Made by a program: the position numbers and the translations under genes. Of a DNA stretch of 12,638 nt, positions 1 through 6,651 are shown one piece after another. The DNA lies in assembly GCA_016865955.1 (NCBI GenBank), contig VGNW01000050.1, positions 1 to 12,638 of the forward strand. The letters run 5' to 3'. Origin of the DNA: Chloroflexota bacterium (GTDB lineage Bacteria; Chloroflexota; Dehalococcoidia; SZUA-161). The notes beneath the pieces were generated by a model. That model saw nothing but the letters and a program-made list of their open reading frames with translations, did no database searches and was not told the DNA's origin. Position 1 is the stretch's first letter; each line of letters starts with the position of its first letter.

Positions 1-53
1 GATGTTATCATCCGCAATCCCTCCCTTGTGGAATGATAACATCCCACAAGGAG
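1..53. repeat. Two interleaved inverted repeats
   Basis: Arm 1 (1-11, GATGTTATCAT) is exactly complementary to 33-43. Arm 2 (21-31, CTCCCTTGTGG) pairs with 44-53 apart from one bulged C. The arms alternate a-b-a'-b'. Because no nucleotides separate 33-43 from 44-53, both full stems cannot form together as a pseudoknot, so they would be alternative hairpins. The element touches the window edge and may extend to the left. Its function is unknown. Confidence 0.7.
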
Positions 54-65
54 CGACTTCATGTC

Positions 66-85
66 ACTCCTGTGAAAACAGGAGT
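66..85. repeat. Hairpin, 8-bp stem with GAAA loop
   Basis: ACTCCTGT (66-73) pairs perfectly with ACAGGAGT (78-85) around a GAAA tetraloop. No T-run follows, so it does not look like an intrinsic terminator. It is one unit of the palindrome cluster upstream of dprA. Confidence 0.7.
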
Positions 86-122
86 CCAGGTGCCCCCGGT
101 GTCTGATGTGGGGGTTGCCTGG
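86..122. repeat. Imperfect hairpin with two stem blocks
   Basis: CCAGG (86-90) pairs with CCTGG (118-122) and CCCCC (93-97) pairs with GGGGG (110-114). A small internal loop separates the two blocks. It directly abuts the hairpins on either side. Confidence 0.55.
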
Positions 123-142
123 ATTCCCGCTTGCGCGGGAAT
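123..142. repeat. dRS3-like 20-bp palindrome
   Basis: ATTCCCGC (123-130) and GCGGGAAT (135-142) flank TTGC. This fits the ATTCCC-N8-GGGAAT pattern of the neisserial dRS3 repeat, and similar 'GGATTCCCGC...GCGGGAATGACA' palindromes are widespread between genes in many bacteria. In Neisseria such repeats are integration sites for filamentous phage; nothing here shows that use. Confidence 0.7.
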
Positions 143-160
143 GACACGTAAAAATAGAAC

Positions 161-219
161 TGTAGCGTTGTGACTCCCGTCACGACGGGATTCGTCGCCA
201 CACGAGTGGCGACGCTACA
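161..219. repeat. Multi-branched palindromic repeat
   Basis: An outer stem TGTAGCGT (161-168)/ACGCTACA (212-219) encloses two hairpins: TCCCGT (175-180)/ACGGGA (185-190) and GTCGCCA (194-200)/TGGCGAC (207-213). The last hairpin shares two bases with the outer stem. The outline is cloverleaf-like, but there is no tRNA signature. It looks like a mobile or extragenic palindromic repeat unit. Confidence 0.6.
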
Positions 220-223
220 CAGT

Positions 224-247
224 AGTCTGGAGCAGGTGCTCCAGACT
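224..247. repeat. Near-perfect palindrome, 11-bp arms
   Basis: AGTCTGGAGCA (224-234) is exactly complementary to TGCTCCAGACT (237-247) with only two bases between the arms. As RNA it would open a few pairs to make a loop. No T-tract follows. Confidence 0.7.
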
Positions 248-312
248 GCCCATTGGGGCACTAATCCCCCCAACCCCCTCCCTGCTCAAGGCAAGGACAA
301 GTTTAGAAAAGC

Positions 313-342
313 ATGTAGGGGCACAGCGCGCTGTGCCCCTAC
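313..342. repeat. Palindromic repeat, copy 1
   Basis: Positions 315-342 are a perfect 28-bp palindrome with half-site GTAGGGGCACAGCG. The 30 bases 313-342 recur exactly at 8119-8148. It lies between the palindrome cluster and the dprA promoter. It could end transcription arriving from upstream, but the downstream TTTATAT is only weakly T-rich. Confidence 0.85.
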
Positions 343-387
343 TTTATATCTATATCAAAACGTCGGATAGTTACTCCCTGGTACCCG

Positions 388-417
388 TTGCCACCCTGCC
401 ATAATGTGTGCTAAAAT
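388..417 (+). promoter_or_regulatory. Sigma70-type promoter of the dprA operon
   Basis: A -35 box TTGCCA (388-393) and a -10 box TAAAAT (412-417) are 18 bp apart, with a TG at 409-410 giving an extended -10. Transcription would start near 424, leaving a leader of about 16 nt. The ATG at 404 lies inside this promoter and so cannot be the dprA start. Confidence 0.65.
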
Positions 418-426
418 CTCACGGCT

Positions 427-433
427 AAAGAGG
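427..433 (+). promoter_or_regulatory. dprA ribosome binding site
   Basis: AAAGAGG sits 6 nt before the ATG at 440. The in-frame ATG at 404 has no such site. This decides the start. Confidence 0.65.
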
Positions 434-439
434 TCGGTT

Positions 440-1555
440 ATGTCAGACCTGAAATACTGGGTGGGTTTCAACCGCATACCGGGGCTGGGCCGCGCCAGGT
501 TCTCCAGCATGGAGACCTATTTCGGCGACCTGGAACGCGCCTGGAAAGCGGGCGCCGGTGAGCTGAAGACGGCGGGGCTGGACTCCAAGACCGTGGAGAC
601 CATCGTCGAGCTGCGTCCCCGCATCGCGCCCGAGGTGGAACTGGAACGGCTGGAGCGCTTCGGCGTCAAGCCCTTAACCTGCAAAGACACGGCTTTCCCG
701 GCACGGCTTAAGGAGATATACGATGTGCCGCCCGTGCTCTATATAAAAGGAAGCATTACAGCGGAGGACGAGTGGAGCATAGCGGTGGTGGGAACCAGAC
801 GCGCTACCATCTACGGACGCGAGGTCACCGAGCGCCTGACCGCAGATTTGGTGCACAACAGGATAACCATCATCAGCGGGCTGGCGCGCGGCATAGATTC
901 CATAGCGCACCGCACGGCGCTGGACTCGGGAGGGCGCACCATAGCCGTCTTCGGTTGCGGGCTGGATACCATATATCCGCCGGAGAATGCCAAGCTGGCT
1001 CAGGAGATTACGGAGCACGGGGCGCTGGTCACCGAGTACCCGCTGGGCACACGTCCCAAGGCAGAGAACTTCCCCCGCCGCAACCGCATCATGTCGGGCA
1101 TGAGCCTGGGAGTGCTGGTCGCCGAGGCAGGTGAGGGCAGCGGCGCCATTATTACCGCCAACCAGGCACTGGAGCAGAACCGCGAGGTGTTCGCCGTCCC
1201 CGGCAGCATCCTATCGCCCAACAGCCGCGGCACCAACCGCCTCATTCGCGACGGCGCCAAGCTGGTGAGCGATGTCGAGGATATACTCGAGGAGTTGAAC
1301 TTATCCATGATCCCCAGGCAACTGGAGATGAGGGAGCTTGTCCCGCAGAACGAGACGGAGGCGCTCATCCTCAAATATATCTCGCTGGAGCCTACACACA
1401 TAGACGAGGTCTGCCGCAGCTCGTCCCTGCCCATCGCCACCGTATCCAGCACCCTGGCAATGATGGAGCTCAAGGGGCTGGTGCGCCAGACGGGCGGGAT
1501 GAACTACATACTGGCCCGAGAGTCGAGAACAGGTTACCGTTCAGGAGTAAATTAG
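440..1555 (+). CDS. dprA: DNA processing protein DprA (Smf)
   Basis: DprA binds incoming single-stranded DNA in the cytoplasm and loads RecA during transformation. It is also kept in bacteria with no known competence. The 371-residue product has the full family layout. An N-terminal helical (SAM/HhH-like) region covers about 1-65. The Rossmann-like DprA domain covers about 75-285, with VVGTRRATIYG (117-127), ISGLARGIDS (145-154), FGCGLDTIYP (171-180), the FPRRNRIMSG stretch (211-220) and GSGAIITA (233-240). A C-terminal winged-helix (DML1-like) region covers about 300-360. The ATG at 440 is chosen over the in-frame ATG at 404 because the upstream one lies in the promoter and lacks a ribosome site; the product then begins MSDLKYWVGFNRIPG, as in homologues. 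It is first in the eight-gene run and topA follows after 2 nt. Confidence 0.95.
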   Translation: MSDLKYWVGFNRIPGLGRARFSSMETYFGDLERAWKAGAGELKTAGLDSKTVETIVELRPRIAPEVELERLERFGVKPLTCKDTAFPARLKEIYDVPPVLYIKGSITAEDEWSIAVVGTRRATIYGREVTERLTADLVHNRITIISGLARGIDSIAHRTALDSGGRTIAVFGCGLDTIYPPENAKLAQEITEHGALVTEYPLGTRPKAENFPRRNRIMSGMSLGVLVAEAGEGSGAIITANQALEQNREVFAVPGSILSPNSRGTNRLIRDGAKLVSDVEDILEELNLSMIPRQLEMRELVPQNETEALILKYISLEPTHIDEVCRSSSLPIATVSSTLAMMELKGLVRQTGGMNYILARESRTGYRSGVN

Positions 1556-1557
1556 AG

Positions 1558-3648
1558 ATGTCCAAAAATCTGGTTATCGTTGAATCGCCGGCTAAAGCCA
1601 AGACCCTGACCCAGTTCTTAGGGAAGGACTACGCAGTGAAGGCGTCGCTGGGACATGTGCGCGACCTCCCTGAGAAGGAGCTGGGCATTGACATTGAGAA
1701 CGATTTTTCCCCCAAATATATCGTCCTCTCAGGCAAGAAGAAGGTGCTCAAGGAGATAAAGGACGGCGCCAAGGAGGCGAAGGCGGTCTACCTGGCTACC
1801 GACCCCGACCGCGAGGGCGAGGCGATATCGTGGCATCTGGTGCAGGCGGCGGGGCTGAGCAAAGCGCCGCTGAAGCGGGTGATATTCCATGAGATCACCA
1901 AGGAAGCCATCACGGATGCCTTCAAACACCCGCGTTCCATAGACAGCAGGCTGGTGGATGCCCAGCAGGCGCGGCGCATCCTGGACCGGCTGGTGGGCTA
2001 CAAGCTGAGCCCGCTGCTCTGGAAAAGGGTCAGGCCGGGACTCTCTGCGGGCAGGGTGCAGTCGGTCGCCGTGAAGCTGATTGTCGATCGCGAAAACGAG
2101 ATACTGGGATTCGTCCCCGAGGAATACTGGTCGATAGATGCCGAGCTGGCGAAGAAGGACAAGAAGTCGCAGGGTTTCCGGGCGGGGCTGATGGGGCTGG
2201 CGAACGGCAACAAAATCGAGCTGAAAAACAAGGAGCAATCCGATAAGCTGGTAGCCGAGCTGGAGCAGGCGAATTACGCCGTAGCCCAGGTGCAGCAAAA
2301 GAGGACGGCACGCCAGCCGGCGCCTCCGTTCATCACCAGCACCCTGCAGCAGGAAGCCTGGCGCAAGCTCAGGCTCAGCGCCAAGCAGACCATGGCTATA
2401 GCCCAGCAGCTTTACGAGGGACTGCCTCTGGGCAAGGAAGGACATGCAGGGCTTATCACCTACATGCGCACCGATTCCACCACAGTCTCATCCTCAGCCC
2501 TGGCGGAGACCAGGTCTTATATAGAGGATAAATACGGCAAGGAATACCTGCCTGCCGCGCCGCGGCGCTTCGTCAAAAAGGTGAAGGGCGCTCAGGAGGC
2601 GCACGAGGCGATACGCCCGACATCGGTGCGCCGCGAGCCTGCCAGGATTAAATCGTTTCTCACCCACGAGCAGTTCAAGCTCTACAACCTTATCTGGCAA
2701 AGGATGGTCGCCAGCCAGATGGCGGCGGCGGAGATAGACACCACCATCGTTGACATAGAGGCGAAGGCGCAGAAAGAGAGTTACCTGTTCCGGGCGACAA
2801 GCTCGACTATAGCCTTCCCCGGATTTCTTACGCTGTATCAGGAAGGCAGGGACGACGATGAGAACGGCGAGAGGAAGAACAGCCTTCCCAAGCTGACGAA
2901 GGGCGAGCTGCTCCAGCTCCTGGGTCTTTACCCCGAGCAGCACTTCACCCAGCCGCCGCCCCGCTACACCGAGGCAACGCTGGTCAAGGCGCTGGAGGAG
3001 AAGGGCATCGGGCGCCCCAGCACCTACGCCCCCATCATTTCGCTGATACAGGAACGGGGCTATGTGGACAGGCGCAACGGCAAGCTGCAGCCTACCGAGC
3101 TGGGCTTCGTAGTATCGAAGCTGCTCAGCGAGCACTTCGCCAGCATAGTAAATGTCGATTTCACCGCGCAGATGGAGGAGAAGCTCGACAAGATCGCCGC
3201 AGGGAGACTGAAATGGGCTCCCATGCTCAAACAGTTCTATCAGCCGTTCGAGAAGACCATCACCAAAGCGACCAAGGCGATACCCAAATTCGCCGAGCCC
3301 ACGGACGAGGTGTGCGAGAAATGCGGGAAGCCCATGGTCATCAAGTGGGGACGCATGGGCAAGTTCATGTCATGCAGCGGCTTCCCCGAGTGTAAGAACG
3401 CGCGGTCGATAGTGGTCAATCTCGGCGTGAGTTGCCCCAAGTGCAAAAGCGACCTGGTGGAGAGGAGGAGCAAGAAGGGACGCGTCTTCTACGGCTGCTC
3501 CGGTTACCCCAAATGCAACTTTGCTCTCTGGGACAAGCCCCTGAAAAAGAGTTGCCCCCAGTGCGGAGGGCTGCTGACTTTGTCGAAGAGAGGCAATGCC
3601 AAGTGCAGTCAATGCAGCTACGAGGGCGAGGCGCCCTCAGAGGAATAG
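1558..3648 (+). CDS. topA: DNA topoisomerase I (type IA)
   Basis: This enzyme relaxes negative supercoils by cutting one strand through a 5'-phosphotyrosine link. The 696-residue product starts with the Toprim domain, including Glu9 (same number as in E. coli) and the metal-binding D82-x-D84-x-E86 in DPDREGE. SAGRVQSVAVKLIVDREN follows near 165-180, and the catalytic tyrosine is Tyr302 in GLITYMRTDS. The C-terminus carries three four-cysteine zinc ribbons: C586/C589/C606/C612, C626/C629/C647/C653 and C666/C669/C683/C686. The third is shorter and looks degenerate in spacing but keeps all four cysteines. AGGAG at 1543-1547 precedes the ATG. It is 2 nt after dprA and 4 nt before the recombinase gene, an order also seen in Bacillus. 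Confidence 0.97.
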   Translation: MSKNLVIVESPAKAKTLTQFLGKDYAVKASLGHVRDLPEKELGIDIENDFSPKYIVLSGKKKVLKEIKDGAKEAKAVYLATDPDREGEAISWHLVQAAGLSKAPLKRVIFHEITKEAITDAFKHPRSIDSRLVDAQQARRILDRLVGYKLSPLLWKRVRPGLSAGRVQSVAVKLIVDRENEILGFVPEEYWSIDAELAKKDKKSQGFRAGLMGLANGNKIELKNKEQSDKLVAELEQANYAVAQVQQKRTARQPAPPFITSTLQQEAWRKLRLSAKQTMAIAQQLYEGLPLGKEGHAGLITYMRTDSTTVSSSALAETRSYIEDKYGKEYLPAAPRRFVKKVKGAQEAHEAIRPTSVRREPARIKSFLTHEQFKLYNLIWQRMVASQMAAAEIDTTIVDIEAKAQKESYLFRATSSTIAFPGFLTLYQEGRDDDENGERKNSLPKLTKGELLQLLGLYPEQHFTQPPPRYTEATLVKALEEKGIGRPSTYAPIISLIQERGYVDRRNGKLQPTELGFVVSKLLSEHFASIVNVDFTAQMEEKLDKIAAGRLKWAPMLKQFYQPFEKTITKATKAIPKFAEPTDEVCEKCGKPMVIKWGRMGKFMSCSGFPECKNARSIVVNLGVSCPKCKSDLVERRSKKGRVFYGCSGYPKCNFALWDKPLKKSCPQCGGLLTLSKRGNAKCSQCSYEGEAPSEE
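3639..3644 (+). promoter_or_regulatory. Ribosome binding site for the TTG start of xer
   Basis: AGAGGA, inside the end of topA, lies 8 nt before TTG 3653. It supports this start over the in-frame ATG at 3596, which would overlap topA by 53 bp and add 19 residues with no family match. Confidence 0.6.
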
Positions 3649-3652
3649 CAGG

Positions 3653-4561
3653 TTGAAGGACTTACTCGATAAATACATCAGGCACCTCGGAGTGGAACGG
3701 GGGCTCTCGCGGTACACGGTGAGAAATTACGGCACCGACATACAGGGCTTCCTCGATTTCCTGGGAAGCAACGGCGTTGCTTCACTGGAGAAGGTGGACC
3801 GCTCCGTGATGCGCCGTTACCTGGGCTGGCTCCACGAGCAGAACACAGCGCGGGGCAGCATCAGCCGCAAGCTCAGCGCCCTGAGGTCGTTCTACCGCTA
3901 CTTGAATAGAGAGAACCTGGTCGGCGCCGACCCGCTGTCCACGGTATCTGCGCCCAAGCTGGAGAAGAGGCTGCCCACCTTTCTGACCATAGATGAGATA
4001 ACAAGGCTGCTCAAGGCGCCCGACACCTCGACTCCCCAGGGGCTCAGGGACAGAGCGATACTGGAGCTGCTCTATGCCTCGGGGCTGCGGTTGAGCGAGA
4101 TAGTATCCCTCGATATGAGTGATGTAGACTTGAACTCACGCCAGCTCAGAGCGTGGGGCAAAGGCGCCAAGGAGCGCATCGTGCTGATGGGGATACCGGC
4201 AGCCAAGGCGTTGCAGCGTTATGTAAAGCAAGGGCGCCCCCAACTATCGGGCAAGAAGAGCACATCGGCGCTGTTCCTCAACCGCTTCGGCAACAGGGTT
4301 GCCGAACGCCGCATCCAGTATATAATCAAGAAATATGCCAGACAGGCGGGGATGGATACGCGGGTGTTCACGCATATATTCAGGCATACCTTCGCCACAC
4401 ACATGCTCGACGGCGGGGCGGATTTGAGGGCGGTGCAGGAGCTGCTGGGACATGTCAGGCTCGCCACCACCCAGGTTTATACCCATGTCAGCCAGAACCA
4501 GATACGGCGCACATATCTCGCCGCGCATCCCAGAGGCGGAGGTCGGAAGGTGAGGCTATGA
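3653..4561 (+). CDS. xerC: Xer-type tyrosine recombinase
   Basis: A 302-residue site-specific recombinase, probably resolving chromosome dimers at dif with FtsK. The N-terminal core-binding (SAM-like) domain spans about 1-85 and the catalytic domain about 105-295. All six catalytic residues are present: Arg146 (ASGLRLSE), Lys170 (GKGAKER), His241 and Arg244 (HIFRHTF), His267 (LLGHVRL) and the nucleophile Tyr276 (TQVYTHV). Each lies 2-3 residues from its E. coli XerD counterpart. The TTG start gives normal Xer length. The name xerC follows the Bacillus topA-xerC neighbourhood; sequence alone does not tell whether it works alone or with a partner Xer. Its TGA overlaps the aroQ ATG (ATGA), suggesting translational coupling. 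No phage-like genes adjoin it, so a phage integrase is unlikely. Confidence 0.92.
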   Translation: MKDLLDKYIRHLGVERGLSRYTVRNYGTDIQGFLDFLGSNGVASLEKVDRSVMRRYLGWLHEQNTARGSISRKLSALRSFYRYLNRENLVGADPLSTVSAPKLEKRLPTFLTIDEITRLLKAPDTSTPQGLRDRAILELLYASGLRLSEIVSLDMSDVDLNSRQLRAWGKGAKERIVLMGIPAAKALQRYVKQGRPQLSGKKSTSALFLNRFGNRVAERRIQYIIKKYARQAGMDTRVFTHIFRHTFATHMLDGGADLRAVQELLGHVRLATTQVYTHVSQNQIRRTYLAAHPRGGGRKVRL

Positions 4562-5025
4562 AGATACTTGTCATCCACGGACCGAACCTGAACATGCTGG
4601 GCTCCCGCAAGCCTGAAATCTACGGCAGGAAAACCCTCGCCGAGATAAACTCCCTGCTCCAGAAAAGGGCTGACGAGCTCGGCGTTGAGATAGAGACCTA
4701 CCAGTCAAACCACGAGGGCTACTTGATAGATTTCATCCAGAAGAAGGCTAAAAAGGCGGCGGGCATAGTGATAAACCCGGGTGCGCTCACACATTACGGG
4801 CTGTCGCTGCGCGACGCCCTAGAGGATACCTCCCTGCCTGTAATCGAGGTACATCTCTCCGATATCCGGCGCCGCGAGGAGTTCCGAAAGGTGTCTGTGA
4901 TCGCGCCCATAGCGCGAAGGCAGATATCGGGGCAGGGATGGCGGGGATACATCGCTGCACTGGAGACACTGGTCGAGCTGGCAAAAGAGGCTGCGCATGG
5001 TAAAAAGGCTCGCAAATCTTCGTAG
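4558..5025 (+). CDS. aroQ: 3-dehydroquinate dehydratase, type II
   Basis: This enzyme catalyses the third step of the shikimate pathway, 3-dehydroquinate to 3-dehydroshikimate, as a dodecamer of small flavodoxin-like subunits. The 155-residue protein has the type II hallmarks: GPNLNMLGSRKPEIYG (8-23) with the catalytic Tyr22 and active-site loop Arg17, Asn73 in NPGALTHY, and His99 in EVHLSDI. The frame is open well upstream of 4558, but that part is a shadow of xer. The ATG at 4558 gives the standard N-terminus MKILVIHGPN. It overlaps xer by 4 bp and the next gene by 29 bp. The C-terminal tail (KKARKSS) lies within that overlap and is not conserved in the family. Confidence 0.96.
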   Translation: MKILVIHGPNLNMLGSRKPEIYGRKTLAEINSLLQKRADELGVEIETYQSNHEGYLIDFIQKKAKKAAGIVINPGALTHYGLSLRDALEDTSLPVIEVHLSDIRRREEFRKVSVIAPIARRQISGQGWRGYIAALETLVELAKEAAHGKKARKSS

Positions 5026-6067
5026 TCGGCTCGCTCAGAACAGCCTCGATGCCGTCATCATATCGCAGGCAGAGAACCGCCGCTACCTCTCCGGATTCAC
5101 CGGCTCAGCAGGATTTCTCATTGTCTCAAAACAAAAGGCATTTCTGGCTACCGACTTCCGCTATATCGAGCAGGCTCAGGCACAGGCGCCCGATTTCGAG
5201 GTCGTCCGCATCAAGGGCGACTTCTCAGAGTGGCTGCCGGGGCTGCTGTCAGATACAGGTGCCGCGAGGCTGGGATTCGAAGCTAAAGATATTTCCTTCT
5301 CCACCTACAAGGAATTGACCAAAGGCGTTTCCGGTACGAAACCGGAGGCAGCGCTAGTTCCCACCGACAGCCTGGTGGAATCGCTGCGCTCCATTAAAGA
5401 TGAAAAGGAACTGAAACACATCGAGAAAGCGGCGGCGCTGGCGGATGCCGCTCTCGCGGAAGTCCTGCCCGGAGTTCAGCCCGGCATATCGGAGAAGGAG
5501 CTTGCCTGGCGCATCGAGAGCTTCCTGCGCCGGAACGGCAGCGAGCCCATGCCCTTCGAGCTTATCGTAGCCTCGGGACCTAACTCAGCCCTGCCCCACG
5601 CCAGACCCACCGATAAAGTTATCGCAACAGGCGAGCCTGTGATGATAGACATCGGAGCGAAGGTAAACGGATACTGCAGCGATATCACCCGCACCATCTG
5701 CCTGGGCGCGGAGGATAACACATTCCGTCGAATTTATGATATAGTTTTAGGTGCGCAGCTTACAGCGATGTCAACGATGCAGGCTGGCATGAGCGGAGAG
5801 CAGGCAGACCGGCTGGCGCGCACAGTTATCGAACAGGCTGGCTACGGAGATGCCTTCGGTCACGGCACGGGGCACGGCGTCGGGCTGGCGCCTCACGAGA
5901 TGCCCAGGCTGGGCACGAAATCCGCCGATACACTGACGGATGGCATGGTGTTCACCGTCGAGCCGGGCATATATGTAAGCGGCTGGGGCGGGGTGCGGAT
6001 AGAGGACACGGTCATCTTGGAGAACGGCAAGGCAAGAACGCTGACCAGAGCAAGAAAGATACGGTGA
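4997..6067 (+). CDS. pepP: Xaa-Pro aminopeptidase (M24B family)
   Basis: A cytoplasmic metallopeptidase that removes an N-terminal residue preceding proline. The 356-residue product has a creatinase-type N-terminal domain (about 1-125) and the pita-bread M24 domain (about 130-355). All five metal ligands are visible: Asp218 and Asp229 (MIDIGAKVNGYCSDITRT), His293 (GTGHGVGL), Glu322 (TVEPGIYV) and Glu336 (RIEDTV). AAAGAGG at 4983-4989 supports the ATG at 4997, giving the 29-bp overlap with aroQ. Family members next to efp are often annotated papA, ypdF or pepQ; prolidase activity cannot be excluded. Its place before efp makes sense, since both deal with proline in peptides or translation. Confidence 0.93.
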   Translation: MVKRLANLRSRLAQNSLDAVIISQAENRRYLSGFTGSAGFLIVSKQKAFLATDFRYIEQAQAQAPDFEVVRIKGDFSEWLPGLLSDTGAARLGFEAKDISFSTYKELTKGVSGTKPEAALVPTDSLVESLRSIKDEKELKHIEKAAALADAALAEVLPGVQPGISEKELAWRIESFLRRNGSEPMPFELIVASGPNSALPHARPTDKVIATGEPVMIDIGAKVNGYCSDITRTICLGAEDNTFRRIYDIVLGAQLTAMSTMQAGMSGEQADRLARTVIEQAGYGDAFGHGTGHGVGLAPHEMPRLGTKSADTLTDGMVFTVEPGIYVSGWGGVRIEDTVILENGKARTLTRARKIR

Positions 6068-6074
6068 TACCGGG

Positions 6075-6638
6075 GTGATTGCCGCAACCGACATAAAGAA
6101 GGGGATGGCGATAGAGCTGGACGGACAGCTTTACACCATCATCGATTTCCAGCATATCAAGATGGGGCGGGGCAGCGCTCAGATCAGAATCAAGCTGAAG
6201 GACATCCAGGCAGGGCATACTGTAGAGCGCACCTTCCAGGCAACGGAGAAGTTCGCTCAGGCTCAGCTCGAGATAAGCAACGCCCAGTACCTGTATCAGG
6301 ACGGCGATTTACACTATTTCATGGATATCAAGAGCTTCGAGCAAATCCCCTTGAGCACAGCGCAACTGGGCGATGCCTTCAAGAAGTACTTCAAGGAGGG
6401 CATGACGCTGGTGATTCTGCGGCACGGAGACAGGGCTGTGGGGATAGAGATGCCTTTGAACGTAGAGCTTAAAGTGACCGAGACCGGCCCCAGCTTCAAG
6501 GGTAATACAGCCCAATCGGGGACAAAGCCCGCCAAACTGGAGACAGGCATCACGGTGCAGGTACCCTTCTTCATCAACAACGGAGATGTCGTCCGCGTCG
6601 ATACGCGCAGCGGCAGCTATGTGGAAAGAGCAGGCTAA
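6075..6638 (+). CDS. efp: Translation elongation factor P
   Basis: EF-P binds between the ribosomal P and E sites and rescues ribosomes stalled on consecutive prolines. The 187 residues match the family length of about 185-190 and contain the KOW-like N-terminal domain and two OB domains. The C-terminal signature ends with DTRSGSYVERAG. The tip of the functional loop reads HIKMGRGSA, so the residue normally modified is Arg32 and not lysine, and Met30 replaces the usual proline. The start is GTG at 6075, 7 nt after the pepP stop. I see no good ribosome site, so translation may be coupled to pepP. No modification enzyme gene (epmA, epmB, earP, ymfI) is adjacent. Confidence 0.95.
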   Translation: MIAATDIKKGMAIELDGQLYTIIDFQHIKMGRGSAQIRIKLKDIQAGHTVERTFQATEKFAQAQLEISNAQYLYQDGDLHYFMDIKSFEQIPLSTAQLGDAFKKYFKEGMTLVILRHGDRAVGIEMPLNVELKVTETGPSFKGNTAQSGTKPAKLETGITVQVPFFINNGDVVRVDTRSGSYVERAG

Positions 6639-6651
6639 AAGGTGAAACAAG

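Noticed and set aside
161..219. Cloverleaf fold as a possible tRNA
   Set aside because: It is too short for a tRNA (59 nt), with no T-loop GGTTCGA-like signature, no anticodon arm geometry and no acceptor discriminator pattern.
1..342. CRISPR array
   Set aside because: The palindromes differ in sequence and spacing; there is no repeated unit with spacers and no cas gene.
64..370. Short open frames on both strands upstream of dprA
   Set aside because: They run through stacked palindromes, have low-complexity translations without ribosome sites, and overlap each other on opposite strands.
1729..2445. 238-codon minus-strand frame opposite topA
   Set aside because: It is antisense to the conserved topA domain, is an artefact of GC-rich codon use, and has no recognisable protein features.
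4153..4557. Long upstream extension of the aroQ frame
   Set aside because: It lies within the Xer catalytic domain in another frame; the AroQ family starts at the 4558 ATG.
3653..4561. Phage or integrative-element integrase
   Set aside because: Normal Xer length and motif spacing, the topA neighbour and a housekeeping operon, with no attachment-site tRNA or phage genes.
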